DNA of 64,000 nucleotides, from contig NZ_MJUX01000001.1 of NCBI RefSeq assembly GCF_001927245.1, positions 310,001 through 374,000 on the forward strand, read 5' to 3'. The position numbers and the translations under genes were made by a program. This document shows, piece by piece, positions 25,911-33,103 of the stretch. The notes beneath the pieces are model-generated. The model was given only the letters and a program-made list of their open reading frames with translations, did not search any database and had not been told where the DNA came from. Positions within the stretch are counted from its first letter, which is position 1; each line of letters starts with the position of its first letter. Origin of the DNA: Acuticoccus yangtzensis (GTDB taxonomy: Bacteria > Pseudomonadota > Alphaproteobacteria > Rhizobiales > Amorphaceae).

Positions 25911-27591
25911 CGTGCGCCACCAGATAGATCAGCGCCGTCAGGCCGAAGGTCACCTGCGAGCGCCAATCGGTCAGCGCGAACCACACGGGGTCCTCCTGAA
26001 GCTCGCGCCGCCGCGCCAGGATCCAGATCCGCGCCAAGGCGTAGAGCATCAGCGGGCAGATCGGCCACATCAGCCACGGATGGGTCACTTCGTCGAGCGT
26101 CACCGGAGCGCGGATATAAAGCGCCAACACGACGACGGCGGAGAAGCTGGAGCACACGCCCATCAGCGCCAGGGTCTCGAGGTCGACGTAGCGGTAGCCG
26201 CGGCCGGTGCTGGCGCGGTCCGCCGTCTCGCCGACCTCGGCGAGCTCCGTGTAGCGCTTGGCGAGCGCCAGAGAGAGGAAGAAGAAGAGCGAGAAGGAGA
26301 GCAGCCAATAGCTGACCTCGATGCCGAGTGCCGCCCCGCCGGCCATGATGCGCAGCGTGTGCAGCCCGGAGACCGTCAGCACGTCGAGCAGCAGCATCCG
26401 CTTCACGGCGATCGAATAGCTGAGCGTGACGACGATGTAGCAGGCGAGCAGCGCCTGGAACGCGAACGGGAGCATGGCGGCGAGCGCCGCACCGGCGGCA
26501 AAGACCGCCAACCCGAGCCCGGCCCCCTGCCGGATCGACAGCCGCCCCGCCGCCAACGGCCTGAGGCACTTGGAGGCGTGACGCCTGTCGGACTGAAGGT
26601 CGAGAAGATCGTTGACCACATAGGTGGCCGAGGCGACCAGCGAGAACGCCAGGAACGCGACGATGGAGTGGGCGATGTCCGCGACGCCCGCCCGGTCGAT
26701 CGTGAGGGCGAGAGGCACGAAGAGGAACGCATTCTTCAGCCACTGATGAACCCGTAGCGCCTTCACGACCTCGCGCAGGCCCGGCCGATCCCGATGGATC
26801 GTCTCGCCCTTGTGGCGGCGGTCGGTCGATGCTCCGCGGCGCGCGGCGTCCAGCAGGACCGGGTCGCGGCCGAGATAATCGAACACCGTCCCGCCGTGGA
26901 GGGCGGCGTCGGCGGCGATGGCCTCGCGCATAGCGCAGCGGTCCAGCGGCGTTTCGGCGGTGGAGGCGATGACGGCATCGAACAGGCCGAGATGATCGGC
27001 GAAGGCGCCCGCAAGCGCGGCGTCCGCGTGGGTCACGAAGACGACGCGGCGACCCGCGGCGCGCGCATCGGCGATCCGGGTCAGAGCCGCCTCGTTCAAC
27101 GGCAGCAACGCCATGTCGAGGCTTGCGCGGGAGGCCAGTTCCGCGCGCGCCTGGCCCGCCACAATCCAAAGGGGAAGGCGCCACAACGCCTTGGGATTGT
27201 GGCGCATGGCGCCGAGGACGCTTTCCAACGTGAGATCGGTGGCGAGGATGGCGCCGTGCCCGTCAACATAAAGGGGTGTGCCGGCGCCAGCACCGGCCAC
27301 GGCCTCGGGACTTGCCGCGACGTCGGGACTTGCAGCGGCGCCGGGGCCTGCAGCGGCGCCGGGGCCTGCAGCGGCGCCGGGGCCTGCAGCGGCGCCCTGA
27401 TGTGCCGCGGTGTCCGCACCGGCCACGGCTCCAGCTCCTGCGCCGCGCATCGTGGCCGGCGCCGGAGGGGGCGCAGGCGATGGCGCAGCGCGGGAGGACA
27501 CCGCCGTGCGCTCACCAATCTCCACAGCAGCGCGAATCGCAATCGTCTCCATGCGCACGTTCATCCCTTTGCGGCAGGTGATGGCGACCAT
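25903..27591 (-). CDS. UbiA-family prenyltransferase with degenerate N-terminal HAD domain
   Basis: Predicted 562-residue fusion. The C-terminal part (about 275-562) is a membrane UbiA prenyltransferase of the decaprenyl-phosphate phosphoribosyltransferase type, with the Asp-rich motif NDLLDLQSDRRHASK and about eight membrane helices. The N-terminal part (about 105-265) aligns with the HAD-like domain often fused to these enzymes, but motif I reads DGHGA (110-114) where a working HAD has DxDGT, and the last acidic motif is reduced, so it is probably catalytically dead. Residues 33-105 are Ala/Gly/Pro-rich, coded partly by an 18-bp repeat. The start is uncertain: ATG 27591, 27564 or 27552 are all possible. 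It is first in the operon, so the product committed here is probably polyprenyl-phosphoryl-phosphoribose. Confidence 0.82.
   Translation of the reverse strand: MVAITCRKGMNVRMETIAIRAAVEIGERTAVSSRAAPSPAPPPAPATMRGAGAGAVAGADTAAHQGAAAGPGAAAGPGAAAGPGAAASPDVAASPEAVAGAGAGTPLYVDGHGAILATDLTLESVLGAMRHNPKALWRLPLWIVAGQARAELASRASLDMALLPLNEAALTRIADARAAGRRVVFVTHADAALAGAFADHLGLFDAVIASTAETPLDRCAMREAIAADAALHGGTVFDYLGRDPVLLDAARRGASTDRRHKGETIHRDRPGLREVVKALRVHQWLKNAFLFVPLALTIDRAGVADIAHSIVAFLAFSLVASATYVVNDLLDLQSDRRHASKCLRPLAAGRLSIRQGAGLGLAVFAAGAALAAMLPFAFQALLACYIVVTLSYSIAVKRMLLLDVLTVSGLHTLRIMAGGAALGIEVSYWLLSFSLFFFLSLALAKRYTELAEVGETADRASTGRGYRYVDLETLALMGVCSSFSAVVVLALYIRAPVTLDEVTHPWLMWPICPLMLYALARIWILARRRELQEDPVWFALTDWRSQVTFGLTALIYLVAHVV
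27331..27396. repeat. 18-bp tandem repeat inside the UbiA-HAD gene
   Basis: Unit TGCAGCGGCGCCGGGGCC is present three full times (27331-27384) plus 12 bases. Being a multiple of three it keeps the frame and encodes a GPGAAA-type hexapeptide in the linker before the HAD-like domain. The copies are identical, so copy number may vary between strains. Confidence 0.85.
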
Positions 27592-27673
27592 GGGGCTCCG
27601 GACGGTCCCACACCGTCCCGTCCGCCGCCCGCGACGGTCTCAAACCCAACCGGCCGCTTCCGCCTCACGTTCC

Positions 27674-27688
27674 CTATTCGGGGAATAG
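27674..27688. promoter_or_regulatory. Short dyad upstream of the UbiA gene
   Basis: CTATTC (27674-27679) and GAATAG (27683-27688) are a perfect inverted repeat with a 3-base gap, 83 bases before the presumed start at 27591. It may be part of a regulator site or a leader hairpin. Confidence 0.35.
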
Positions 27689-27697
27689 TGAACAAGT

Positions 27698-27744
27698 CAT
27701 TTCTCGTACAGGAATATGGCATACCTGCAAAAACACGAGAAATG
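27698..27744. promoter_or_regulatory. 10-bp inverted repeat with inner dyad upstream of the UbiA operon
   Basis: CATTTCTCGT (27698-27707) and ACGAGAAATG (27735-27744) are perfect reverse complements. Inside lies CAGG/CCTG (27709-27712, 27725-27728), so the RNA could form an extended hairpin. It stands in an unusually AT-rich leader region for this genome. It could be an operator or a regulatory leader structure. Confidence 0.5.
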
Positions 27745-27799
27745 CGCGCCAAAAGTGCAAGGACTGGACGCAACAATACATGCTCTTGTGTACCAGATA

Positions 27800-27825
27800 T
27801 CAAGATGATTTGCAAAACGTCTTGA
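27800..27825. promoter_or_regulatory. 26-bp near-perfect palindrome, probable operator
   Basis: TCAAGA (27800-27805), a TTTGCAAA centre, and TCTTGA (27820-27825) form a 26-base palindrome with 22 of 26 positions symmetric. It lies between the end of echA (27932) and the UbiA gene start, in the AT-rich promoter region of 27592-27931, where no coding frame is convincing. A dimeric repressor or activator of the six-gene operon is the likely ligand. Confidence 0.5.
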
Positions 27826-27931
27826 CTTCGCCGCAGCAACCTTGGCGCAGCGCACACGTGAAGGCCGACGCTGCCGTTCAGCCCGGCACAACCGCTGTCG
27901 ATGTTGGCGAATTCCGGGTGCGGGCCCGGCC

Positions 27932-28717
27932 TCAGGTCCGGCCGAACGCGGGCGGCCGCTTGGCGCGGAAGGCGGCGACGCCCTCGGCGAAGTCCGGGTG
28001 GCGCCCCGCTTCGCTCTGCCAGGCCGCCTCGCGCTGCAACGTCTCCTCGAAGGTGCTTTCGCTCGCCGCCCACGCCGCACGCCGAATCAACCGGAGCGCG
28101 AGGCGCGGCCCCGCCGCCAGCCGTGCGGCGATGTCGAGTGCCACCGGTTCGACGTCGCCGTCGTCGACGAGGCGGGTGACGAGCCCCCATTCATGCGCCG
28201 TCTCGGCCGGGAGTTTTTCGGCGAGGAGCATCATTTCCATCGCCCTCACCCGGCCGACCGCGCGGGTGAGCATGACGCTGGCCCCGCCGTCCGGCACCAG
28301 GCCGATGCGCGCGAACGCTTCCAGGAAATAAGCCGAGCGGCCGGCGACGATGATGTCCCCGGACATGGCGAGGGAGGCCCCGATGCCGGCCGCCGCGCCC
28401 CGCACCGCCGTCACGAAGGGGACGCCGAGATCACGGATCGTGAGCATCAACGGATTGTAGGTGCGTTCCAGAACAGCGCCGAGGTCTTCGCCCGGCCGGC
28501 CGAGCCCCGCCTCGCCGGAGAGTTTGGCGCCGGAGGAGAAGGCCCGCTCGCCGCCGGTCAAGACGACCGCGCCGGCGGTGCGTTCGGCGTCCTTCAGCGC
28601 CGCGATGAGCCCGGCGCCGATGTCCTCGGTCAGCGCGTTCATGGACGCCGCGTCGTCGAGCCGCAACACGGTCACGTCGCCGACCCGCTCGACGCTGAGC
28701 CCTTCGATGCCTGACAT
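27932..28717 (-). CDS. Enoyl-CoA hydratase/isomerase family protein
   Basis: Predicted 261-residue crotonase-fold enzyme. The oxyanion-hole motifs are FSSGAKLS and GAAAGIGASLAMSGDIIVA, and FARIGLVPDGGAS carries an Asp where hydratases have the second catalytic Glu, a pattern seen in PaaG-type isomerases. It may hydrate or isomerise an acyl-CoA in branched-chain amino-acid, fatty-acid or aromatic degradation, or act as the methylglutaconyl-CoA hydratase missing from the liu operon nearby. GAGGAA lies 7 bases before ATG 28717, and a perfect palindrome that resembles a TetR operator sits 20 bases upstream. Confidence 0.85.
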   Translation of the reverse strand: MSGIEGLSVERVGDVTVLRLDDAASMNALTEDIGAGLIAALKDAERTAGAVVLTGGERAFSSGAKLSGEAGLGRPGEDLGAVLERTYNPLMLTIRDLGVPFVTAVRGAAAGIGASLAMSGDIIVAGRSAYFLEAFARIGLVPDGGASVMLTRAVGRVRAMEMMLLAEKLPAETAHEWGLVTRLVDDGDVEPVALDIAARLAAGPRLALRLIRRAAWAASESTFEETLQREAAWQSEAGRHPDFAEGVAAFRAKRPPAFGRT

Positions 28718-28736
28718 TGGACATTCCTCGCCACGA

Positions 28737-28754
28737 TTTAACTATTCAGTTAAA
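28737..28754. promoter_or_regulatory. TetR-type operator upstream of the enoyl-CoA hydratase gene
   Basis: TTTAACT-N4-AGTTAAA, a perfect 18-base palindrome, 20 bases before the echA start. The inner 14 bases agree at 10 positions with a stretch at 29678-29691 upstream of the adjacent TetR gene, so one regulator may control both. Confidence 0.6.
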
Positions 28755-28867
28755 GTCATAGGCGGGGGCGCGCCGTCTGCCAATGGCGACAAGCGCGCCG
28801 AACGACGGGCTGACGGGGGCGGCGCGGCCGACCCGGCGGGGCGGCTGTCGCTCGTCACGCTTCTGGG

Positions 28868-28890
28868 GGACCGGCCTTTGGTCGGCCGGG
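28868..28890 (-). terminator. Hairpin after the TetR gene
   Basis: CCGGCC (28871-28876) and GGCCGG (28884-28889) around a 7-base loop lie directly after the TetR stop at 28893. A T-run is missing, so termination is only suggested. Confidence 0.35.
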
Positions 28891-28892
28891 CG

Positions 28893-29561
28893 TCAGTCGC
28901 TCAGCGGAGCGTCGCACACGAGGAGGCCGCCCATGATCAGGTCGATCACCTGGCGGGTGTAGGCGCGGCGCAGCGCGTCGTCGATCTCTTCGACGCCGTG
29001 GACATAACGCAGCACATAGCGGGCGGAGAAGATCTGATCGCAAGCGCCGATGATGGTGAAATAGAGGAACTTGGCATCGACGGGCTTGAACTCGCCTGCG
29101 GCCACGCCGTCCGCCACCATCTGCTCGTAGGCCTCGATGATCGGCGCGCAGTAGGAGAGCGCGATCTCGCGGGCGGCGGGCTCGTTCGCGTCGCGCATCA
29201 CCGCCATCAACAGGCGGTTGAGGTAGGGGCGATAGAAGTACATCCGGATCAGGCCGGAGAGATGGTACTTCATCTTCTGGGTGGGGCGCACCTCGGTCTG
29301 CATGAGGTCACGCAATTGCGCGACCGCATTCGACAGATCGCGCTCGAGCAACGCCAGGACGAGACCGCGCTTATTGCCGAAATAATATTTCACCAATGCA
29401 GCGTTGACCTTCGCCGTCTGGGCGATGTCGCTGAGGGACACGTCGATCGTGTCGCGGGTGCGCATGAGGGTGCTGGCCGCTTCCAGCAACTTGTCGCGCG
29501 TCGTCGAGGGTGCGCCATCGGCTTCGATGGCGGCACCTGCGCCGAACTCGTCGGCAGCCAT
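28893..29561 (-). CDS. TetR-family transcriptional regulator
   Basis: Predicted 222-residue repressor. The N-terminal helix-turn-helix (about residues 20-65) shows TTRDKLLEAASTLM, SLSDIAQTAKVNAALVKYYF and GNKRGLVLALLERD, typical of TetR; the C-terminal ligand domain is variable. ATG 29561 is preferred because GGAGAG stands about 11 bases upstream; a GTG at 29579 is the alternative. It is upstream of and in the same direction as echA, and a possible operator lies at 29678-29691. The ligand is likely an acyl-CoA, judging from the neighbours. Confidence 0.87.
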   Translation of the reverse strand: MAADEFGAGAAIEADGAPSTTRDKLLEAASTLMRTRDTIDVSLSDIAQTAKVNAALVKYYFGNKRGLVLALLERDLSNAVAQLRDLMQTEVRPTQKMKYHLSGLIRMYFYRPYLNRLLMAVMRDANEPAAREIALSYCAPIIEAYEQMVADGVAAGEFKPVDAKFLYFTIIGACDQIFSARYVLRYVHGVEEIDDALRRAYTRQVIDLIMGGLLVCDAPLSD

Positions 29562-30316
29562 ATGATCGTAACTCTCCACGCCTTTAAACTCGCATTTTGT
29601 CGCCCCGGACGCAACGCATCCAGGGGGCCGTAGGCTGCGGGGCAGGCAGGCGAAAACGTCATATTCCAGCGATCGCTAATTGTTCAGCGAAGGCCGTTAA
29701 ATGATGGATTGACACGCCGCATTCAAAGTGGTGAAGAATTGCCACAACAGCGGCTTCAGATCGCTGGGCACGACCGGCCGGGGGGCCGGCGCTCTTGAAG
29801 GAAACGGCCGTATCTGGGGACGTGGCTGCGACGGACGGCTGTCGCTCGGCGCTTGGCGCGCCGGGGTACAGGCGACGTGTCGCACGGCTCGAGGATGGCA
29901 AGGAGCGCGTTCGGGTGGAGACGCACCCGCGAACGCCAGTGGCGGACGGACGACGTCCATCAGCTGCGCCTCGGCCTCCGGAAAGGGCCGAGGCGCAGCA
30001 CGCCCGCTAAAACTTCCCCGCACCCCTTGATCAGCGCATTACACGGTCGCGTTAAGGTTCGCACCGCGGTGAGAGCCGTACCTTGCGCTGCATGCCTCCA
30101 ATCGATTCCGCGTTGTTGCCGCAATGAAGGCGGCCGTGCGCTGCGCCGCCGCTGGCTCGAAGACGGGGCGTCCCGCTCATGACGGCCGGCCGCAACACCC
30201 GGACGAATATCACTATACGGGCAGATGACCGCCAAAAACGCGCGCCGCTAATTCGTCTATCGCCTTCACCCAACGAGCCGCGTGAGATGAGTCAGGCCGC
30301 GCCGAACTGACAGGCA

Positions 30317-30510
30317 GCGCCGGACGGACCGGCAACGTCGAGCGCGGCAGGCAGCGCCGGAGCTGGCAAGGAGCGCTCGACGCGGCGCAGCAAGCCGGAC
30401 CGGCCAGGAGTGCTCGACGCGGCACACCGCGCCGGACCGGCAAGGAGCGCTCGACGGGGCACACCGCGCCGGACACGGAACGCCGCGCCGGAGCGCCGGA
30501 CACCGCGCAA
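30317..30510. repeat. Degenerate ~37-bp tandem repeat, four to five units
   Basis: Units start at 30317, 30354, 30392, 30429 and 30466 (lengths 37, 38, 37, 37 and a broken last unit). Each opens with g(c/a)gccgga(c/g), mostly forming GCCGG-A-CCGGC, then a ggagcgctcgacg core. The array lies downstream of the small Cys-motif gene. The sequence is unrelated to the array at 17211-17358, but the period is the same. Confidence 0.7.
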
Positions 30511-30515
30511 CCCAC

Positions 30516-30557
30516 GCGAGGCGGGCGAGAGCGGGTCGGGGCCCGCTCCCGCCTCGC
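30516..30557 (-). terminator. Strong two-part hairpin after the small gene
   Basis: GCGAGGCGGG (30516-30525) pairs with CCCGCCTCGC (30548-30557), and AGCGGG (30530-30535) with CCCGCT (30542-30547), leaving a 4-base bulge. It begins 6 bases after the stop of the gene at 30563 on the minus strand. There is no T-run. Confidence 0.5.
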
Positions 30558-30562
30558 AGCCA

Positions 30563-30754
30563 TTACTGGACCGTGTCGGTCCGCGGGGAGATGAGCAGCC
30601 GCCAGGCAAGGTCGCTCTCCCCCAGCGCCTTGTGACAGTGCGGACATTCCGCGCCCCCACTCCGTCCGGCCCGCGGCGCCAACCGGCTGGCCTGAACAAA
30701 GATGAGCTTCCCCTTCTCGTCGTGACAGGTTTGCAGTGCGCCAAGGTCGGGCAC
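30563..30754 (-). CDS. Small 63-residue protein with CPHC motif, unknown function
   Basis: Starts with GTG 30754, preceded by a perfect AAGGAG 6-7 bases upstream, and is followed by a strong hairpin at 30516-30557, so it has the marks of a real small gene. The product carries a cysteine and histidine near the N-terminus (TCHDEKGKLIFVQASRL) and a CPHC pair at about residues 37-40 (ECPHCHKALGESDLAWRLL), which may bind zinc. Hydrophobic segments are absent. I do not recognise the family. It stands isolated in a repeat-rich gap between catabolic genes. Confidence 0.6.
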   Translation of the reverse strand: MPDLGALQTCHDEKGKLIFVQASRLAPRAGRSGGAECPHCHKALGESDLAWRLLISPRTDTVQ

Positions 30755-31423
30755 AGGTGTCTCCTTCGCGGGTAGAGGGCGCCCCGCAACACGAACATGA
30801 CGGCGTGCGGGGCCCTGGCTGTGAGGATCGTCGCGCTAATCCGGATGAATTGAAAAGCACTTCACATAACGACCGATCTTTTGCCATATTTCGGCGCCAC
30901 GGCACGGTCTCGCCTCGAAACGTCCGCGCCATCTCGACGCCTCCGCCGGTGTCGACCGCGAAACATCTCGATACCGCCAAGTTATCGCAGCGTAGCCTCA
31001 AATATTTATGACAGATGCCGCAGTATCATGCGGCGCGGCGTGAAAGAAAGTTGACAACGGCCGGCGGAACGAGCCGCAGCATGTCTCGAAACGGCGACCG
31101 CCAACGGCGGCCTTCAAGAACATACCCAGCCGGACACGAACCCGATCGATGGAACGTCACACCATACGCCCCAAAAGCAACATAAATACATATCGTGCGG
31201 AGGTGCAATAGTGGCCGAGCAAACTTATCTGGCATGCCATGCTTGATCGAACACGTGAAATTTCACAGGCCATTAAGCCGCTTTTTTACATCACATGAAT
31301 GAATGCAAGGCGATCTGCGGCCTTCACCGGACCCTCTACGCGGGCGAACCAAGTGAAACCTATTGCATTGAGGCAATAACTGGAACGAGAGCTTGGAATG
31401 CCATCGCCCGGCGCGTTGCGACT
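30755..31423. other. Intergenic region, 669 bases, AT-richer than its surroundings
   Basis: No credible coding frame, tRNA or repeat is seen. Parts (30840-31020 and 31180-31300) are clearly richer in A and T than the rest of the window, which can mark promoters, horizontally acquired remnants or decayed genes. Confidence 0.4.
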
Positions 31424-33100
31424 TTAGTCGGTGGCCGCCAATTCACGCAGACGTGAGCGGATGATCTTTCCCGTCGTCGTCAGCGGCATCGCCTCCAGGA
31501 AGACCACCGAACGCGGGTATTCGTGCGCCGCCAACCTCACCTTCACATGGGCGGCGATCTCGGCCGCCAGGGCGTCGCTCGGCTCGTAGCCCTGCGCCAA
31601 CGTCACATAGGCGGCGACGACCGATCCACGCAGCGCGTCCGGCTTACCGACGACGCCCGCCAACTCCACCGCGGGGTGGGAGATGAGGCAGTTCTCCACC
31701 TCTGCCGGACCGATCCGGTAGCCGGCCGAGCTGATCACGTCGTCATCACGCCCGACGAAGGTGATCCGCCCGTCCCGCGACACGCCGCGGTCGCCGGTGA
31801 GAAGCCAGCGCACCCCGTCCGCGGTGACGAATTTCTCAGCCGTCGCGGCGGGATTGTTCCAATAGGCGAGGAACATCACCGGGTCCGGTGCAGCCACCGC
31901 GATGGCCCCCTCCTCGCCGTCGGCAAGCGGCGCGCCCGTTACCGGATCGACCACCGCCACACGGTGTCCCGGCACCGCGCGGCCCATGACACCTGGCGTC
32001 ACCGGCTCCAGCGCGCTGCAGGAGGAGACGATCATGTTGCACTCGGTCTGGCCGTAGAACTCGTTGATGGTGGTGCCGAGCACGCGCTCACCCCAGGCGA
32101 TCAGCTCCGGGCTCAAGGTCTCCCCGCCGGACGCGACCGAGCGCAGGCGAAGGCCGAACCGCTCGGCGTCCGGCACAAGGCGCATCATCTTCAGCGCGGT
32201 CGGCGGCAGGAAGGCGTTGCGCACCCCCTGCTCGGCCATCAGCGCCAGCGCCGCCTCGCCGGTGAACTTGTCGAACCGGCACGCGACCACGGGAAGGCCG
32301 TGGTGGAGGGCGGGCATCAGAACGTCGAGCAGACCGCCGATCCACGCCCAGTCGGCCGGGGTCCAGATGAGATCGCCCGGCTGCGGCATCAGGTTGTGGC
32401 TGACCTCCACACCCGGCAGATGGCCGAGAAGCACCCGGTGGGCGTGCAGCGCCCCCTTGGGGTCGCCCGTGGTGCCGGAGGTGTAGATGAGGATCGCCGG
32501 ATCCTCCGCCAGCGTGTCCACCGGTGTGAAGTCGGCGCTCATCCCGGCGCAGGCGGCGGCGAAATCCTCCGCGCCGTCCCCCGCCCCGTCGACGGACAGC
32601 ACCGCGTCGAGTGCCGGAAGGTCGGCTCGGATGGCGGCGATGCGTGCCGCGCCCACGGCGTTGGTGATCACAGCGCGGGCGCCCGAATCGCGCAGCCTGT
32701 GGCGCAGCGCGTCGACGCCGAAGAGGGTGAAGAGCGGGATCGACACGCATCCCATCTTGGCCGAGGCGATGTGGCCGAGCGCCGTCTCCACGCACTGCGG
32801 CAGAAGAACGCCGATGCGGTCGCCGACATCACCGTCCGCGCCGCCCGCTCCGTCCCCGCCGCTGTGGCGGCCGATGCCGCGCGCCGCCAGTGCGTTGGCC
32901 AACCGGTTGGAGGCAGCCTTCAGCGCCGCGAAGGTGGTGATGGTCGCCCCGCCGCCCGGCCGCGCGTCGATGATCGCGGGGGCATCCGGTGTCGCCGCGG
33001 CCCAGCGGTCGCACACGTCAACGCCGATGTTGTAGCGCTCAGGGATCGCCCACCGGAAGGCGGCGTCCAGCTCTTCCCAGGTGGCAGCGGCCGGGAGCAC
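31424..33100 (-). CDS. AMP-binding acyl-CoA synthetase
   Basis: Predicted 558-residue member of the ANL superfamily, nearest to medium-chain/acetyl-CoA-type synthetases. Motifs: ILIYTSGTTGDPKGALH (phosphate loop), NEFYGQTECN, LLTGDRGVSRDGRITFVGRDDDVISSAG in part, and the terminal catalytic lysine in LPLTTTGKIIRS-like MPLTTTGKIIRSRL. It activates a carboxylic acid to its CoA thioester via an acyl-adenylate. It begins 3 bases after mccA in a leucine-degradation operon, so acetoacetate, isovalerate or another short branched acid is a likely substrate, inferred from context. Confidence 0.88.
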   Translation of the reverse strand: MLPAAATWEELDAAFRWAIPERYNIGVDVCDRWAAATPDAPAIIDARPGGGATITTFAALKAASNRLANALAARGIGRHSGGDGAGGADGDVGDRIGVLLPQCVETALGHIASAKMGCVSIPLFTLFGVDALRHRLRDSGARAVITNAVGAARIAAIRADLPALDAVLSVDGAGDGAEDFAAACAGMSADFTPVDTLAEDPAILIYTSGTTGDPKGALHAHRVLLGHLPGVEVSHNLMPQPGDLIWTPADWAWIGGLLDVLMPALHHGLPVVACRFDKFTGEAALALMAEQGVRNAFLPPTALKMMRLVPDAERFGLRLRSVASGGETLSPELIAWGERVLGTTINEFYGQTECNMIVSSCSALEPVTPGVMGRAVPGHRVAVVDPVTGAPLADGEEGAIAVAAPDPVMFLAYWNNPAATAEKFVTADGVRWLLTGDRGVSRDGRITFVGRDDDVISSAGYRIGPAEVENCLISHPAVELAGVVGKPDALRGSVVAAYVTLAQGYEPSDALAAEIAAHVKVRLAAHEYPRSVVFLEAMPLTTTGKIIRSRLRELAATD

Positions 33101-33103
33101 GGG

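Larger units (their letters stand above)
29562..30562. other. Long stretch without convincing genes, repeat-bearing
   Basis: About 1 kb with only improbable Arg/Pro/Ala-rich frames. It holds a possible TetR site AATTGTTCAGCGAA (29678-29691), weak promoter boxes beginning TTGACA at 29709 on the + strand, a GC-rich 37-bp-period repeat (30317-30510) and a strong hairpin (30516-30557). It could be the remnant of decayed genes. Confidence 0.5.

Noticed and set aside
29795-30010. 71-codon frame on the + strand starting with TTG
   Set aside because: No ribosome-binding site, Arg/Pro-rich, overlaps other equally poor frames.
30213-31001. 262-codon and 168-codon frames on the - strand in the repeat region
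   Set aside because: Composed of Arg/Pro/Ser-rich repeats without a ribosome site; only the 63-codon frame at 30563-30754 has start signals.
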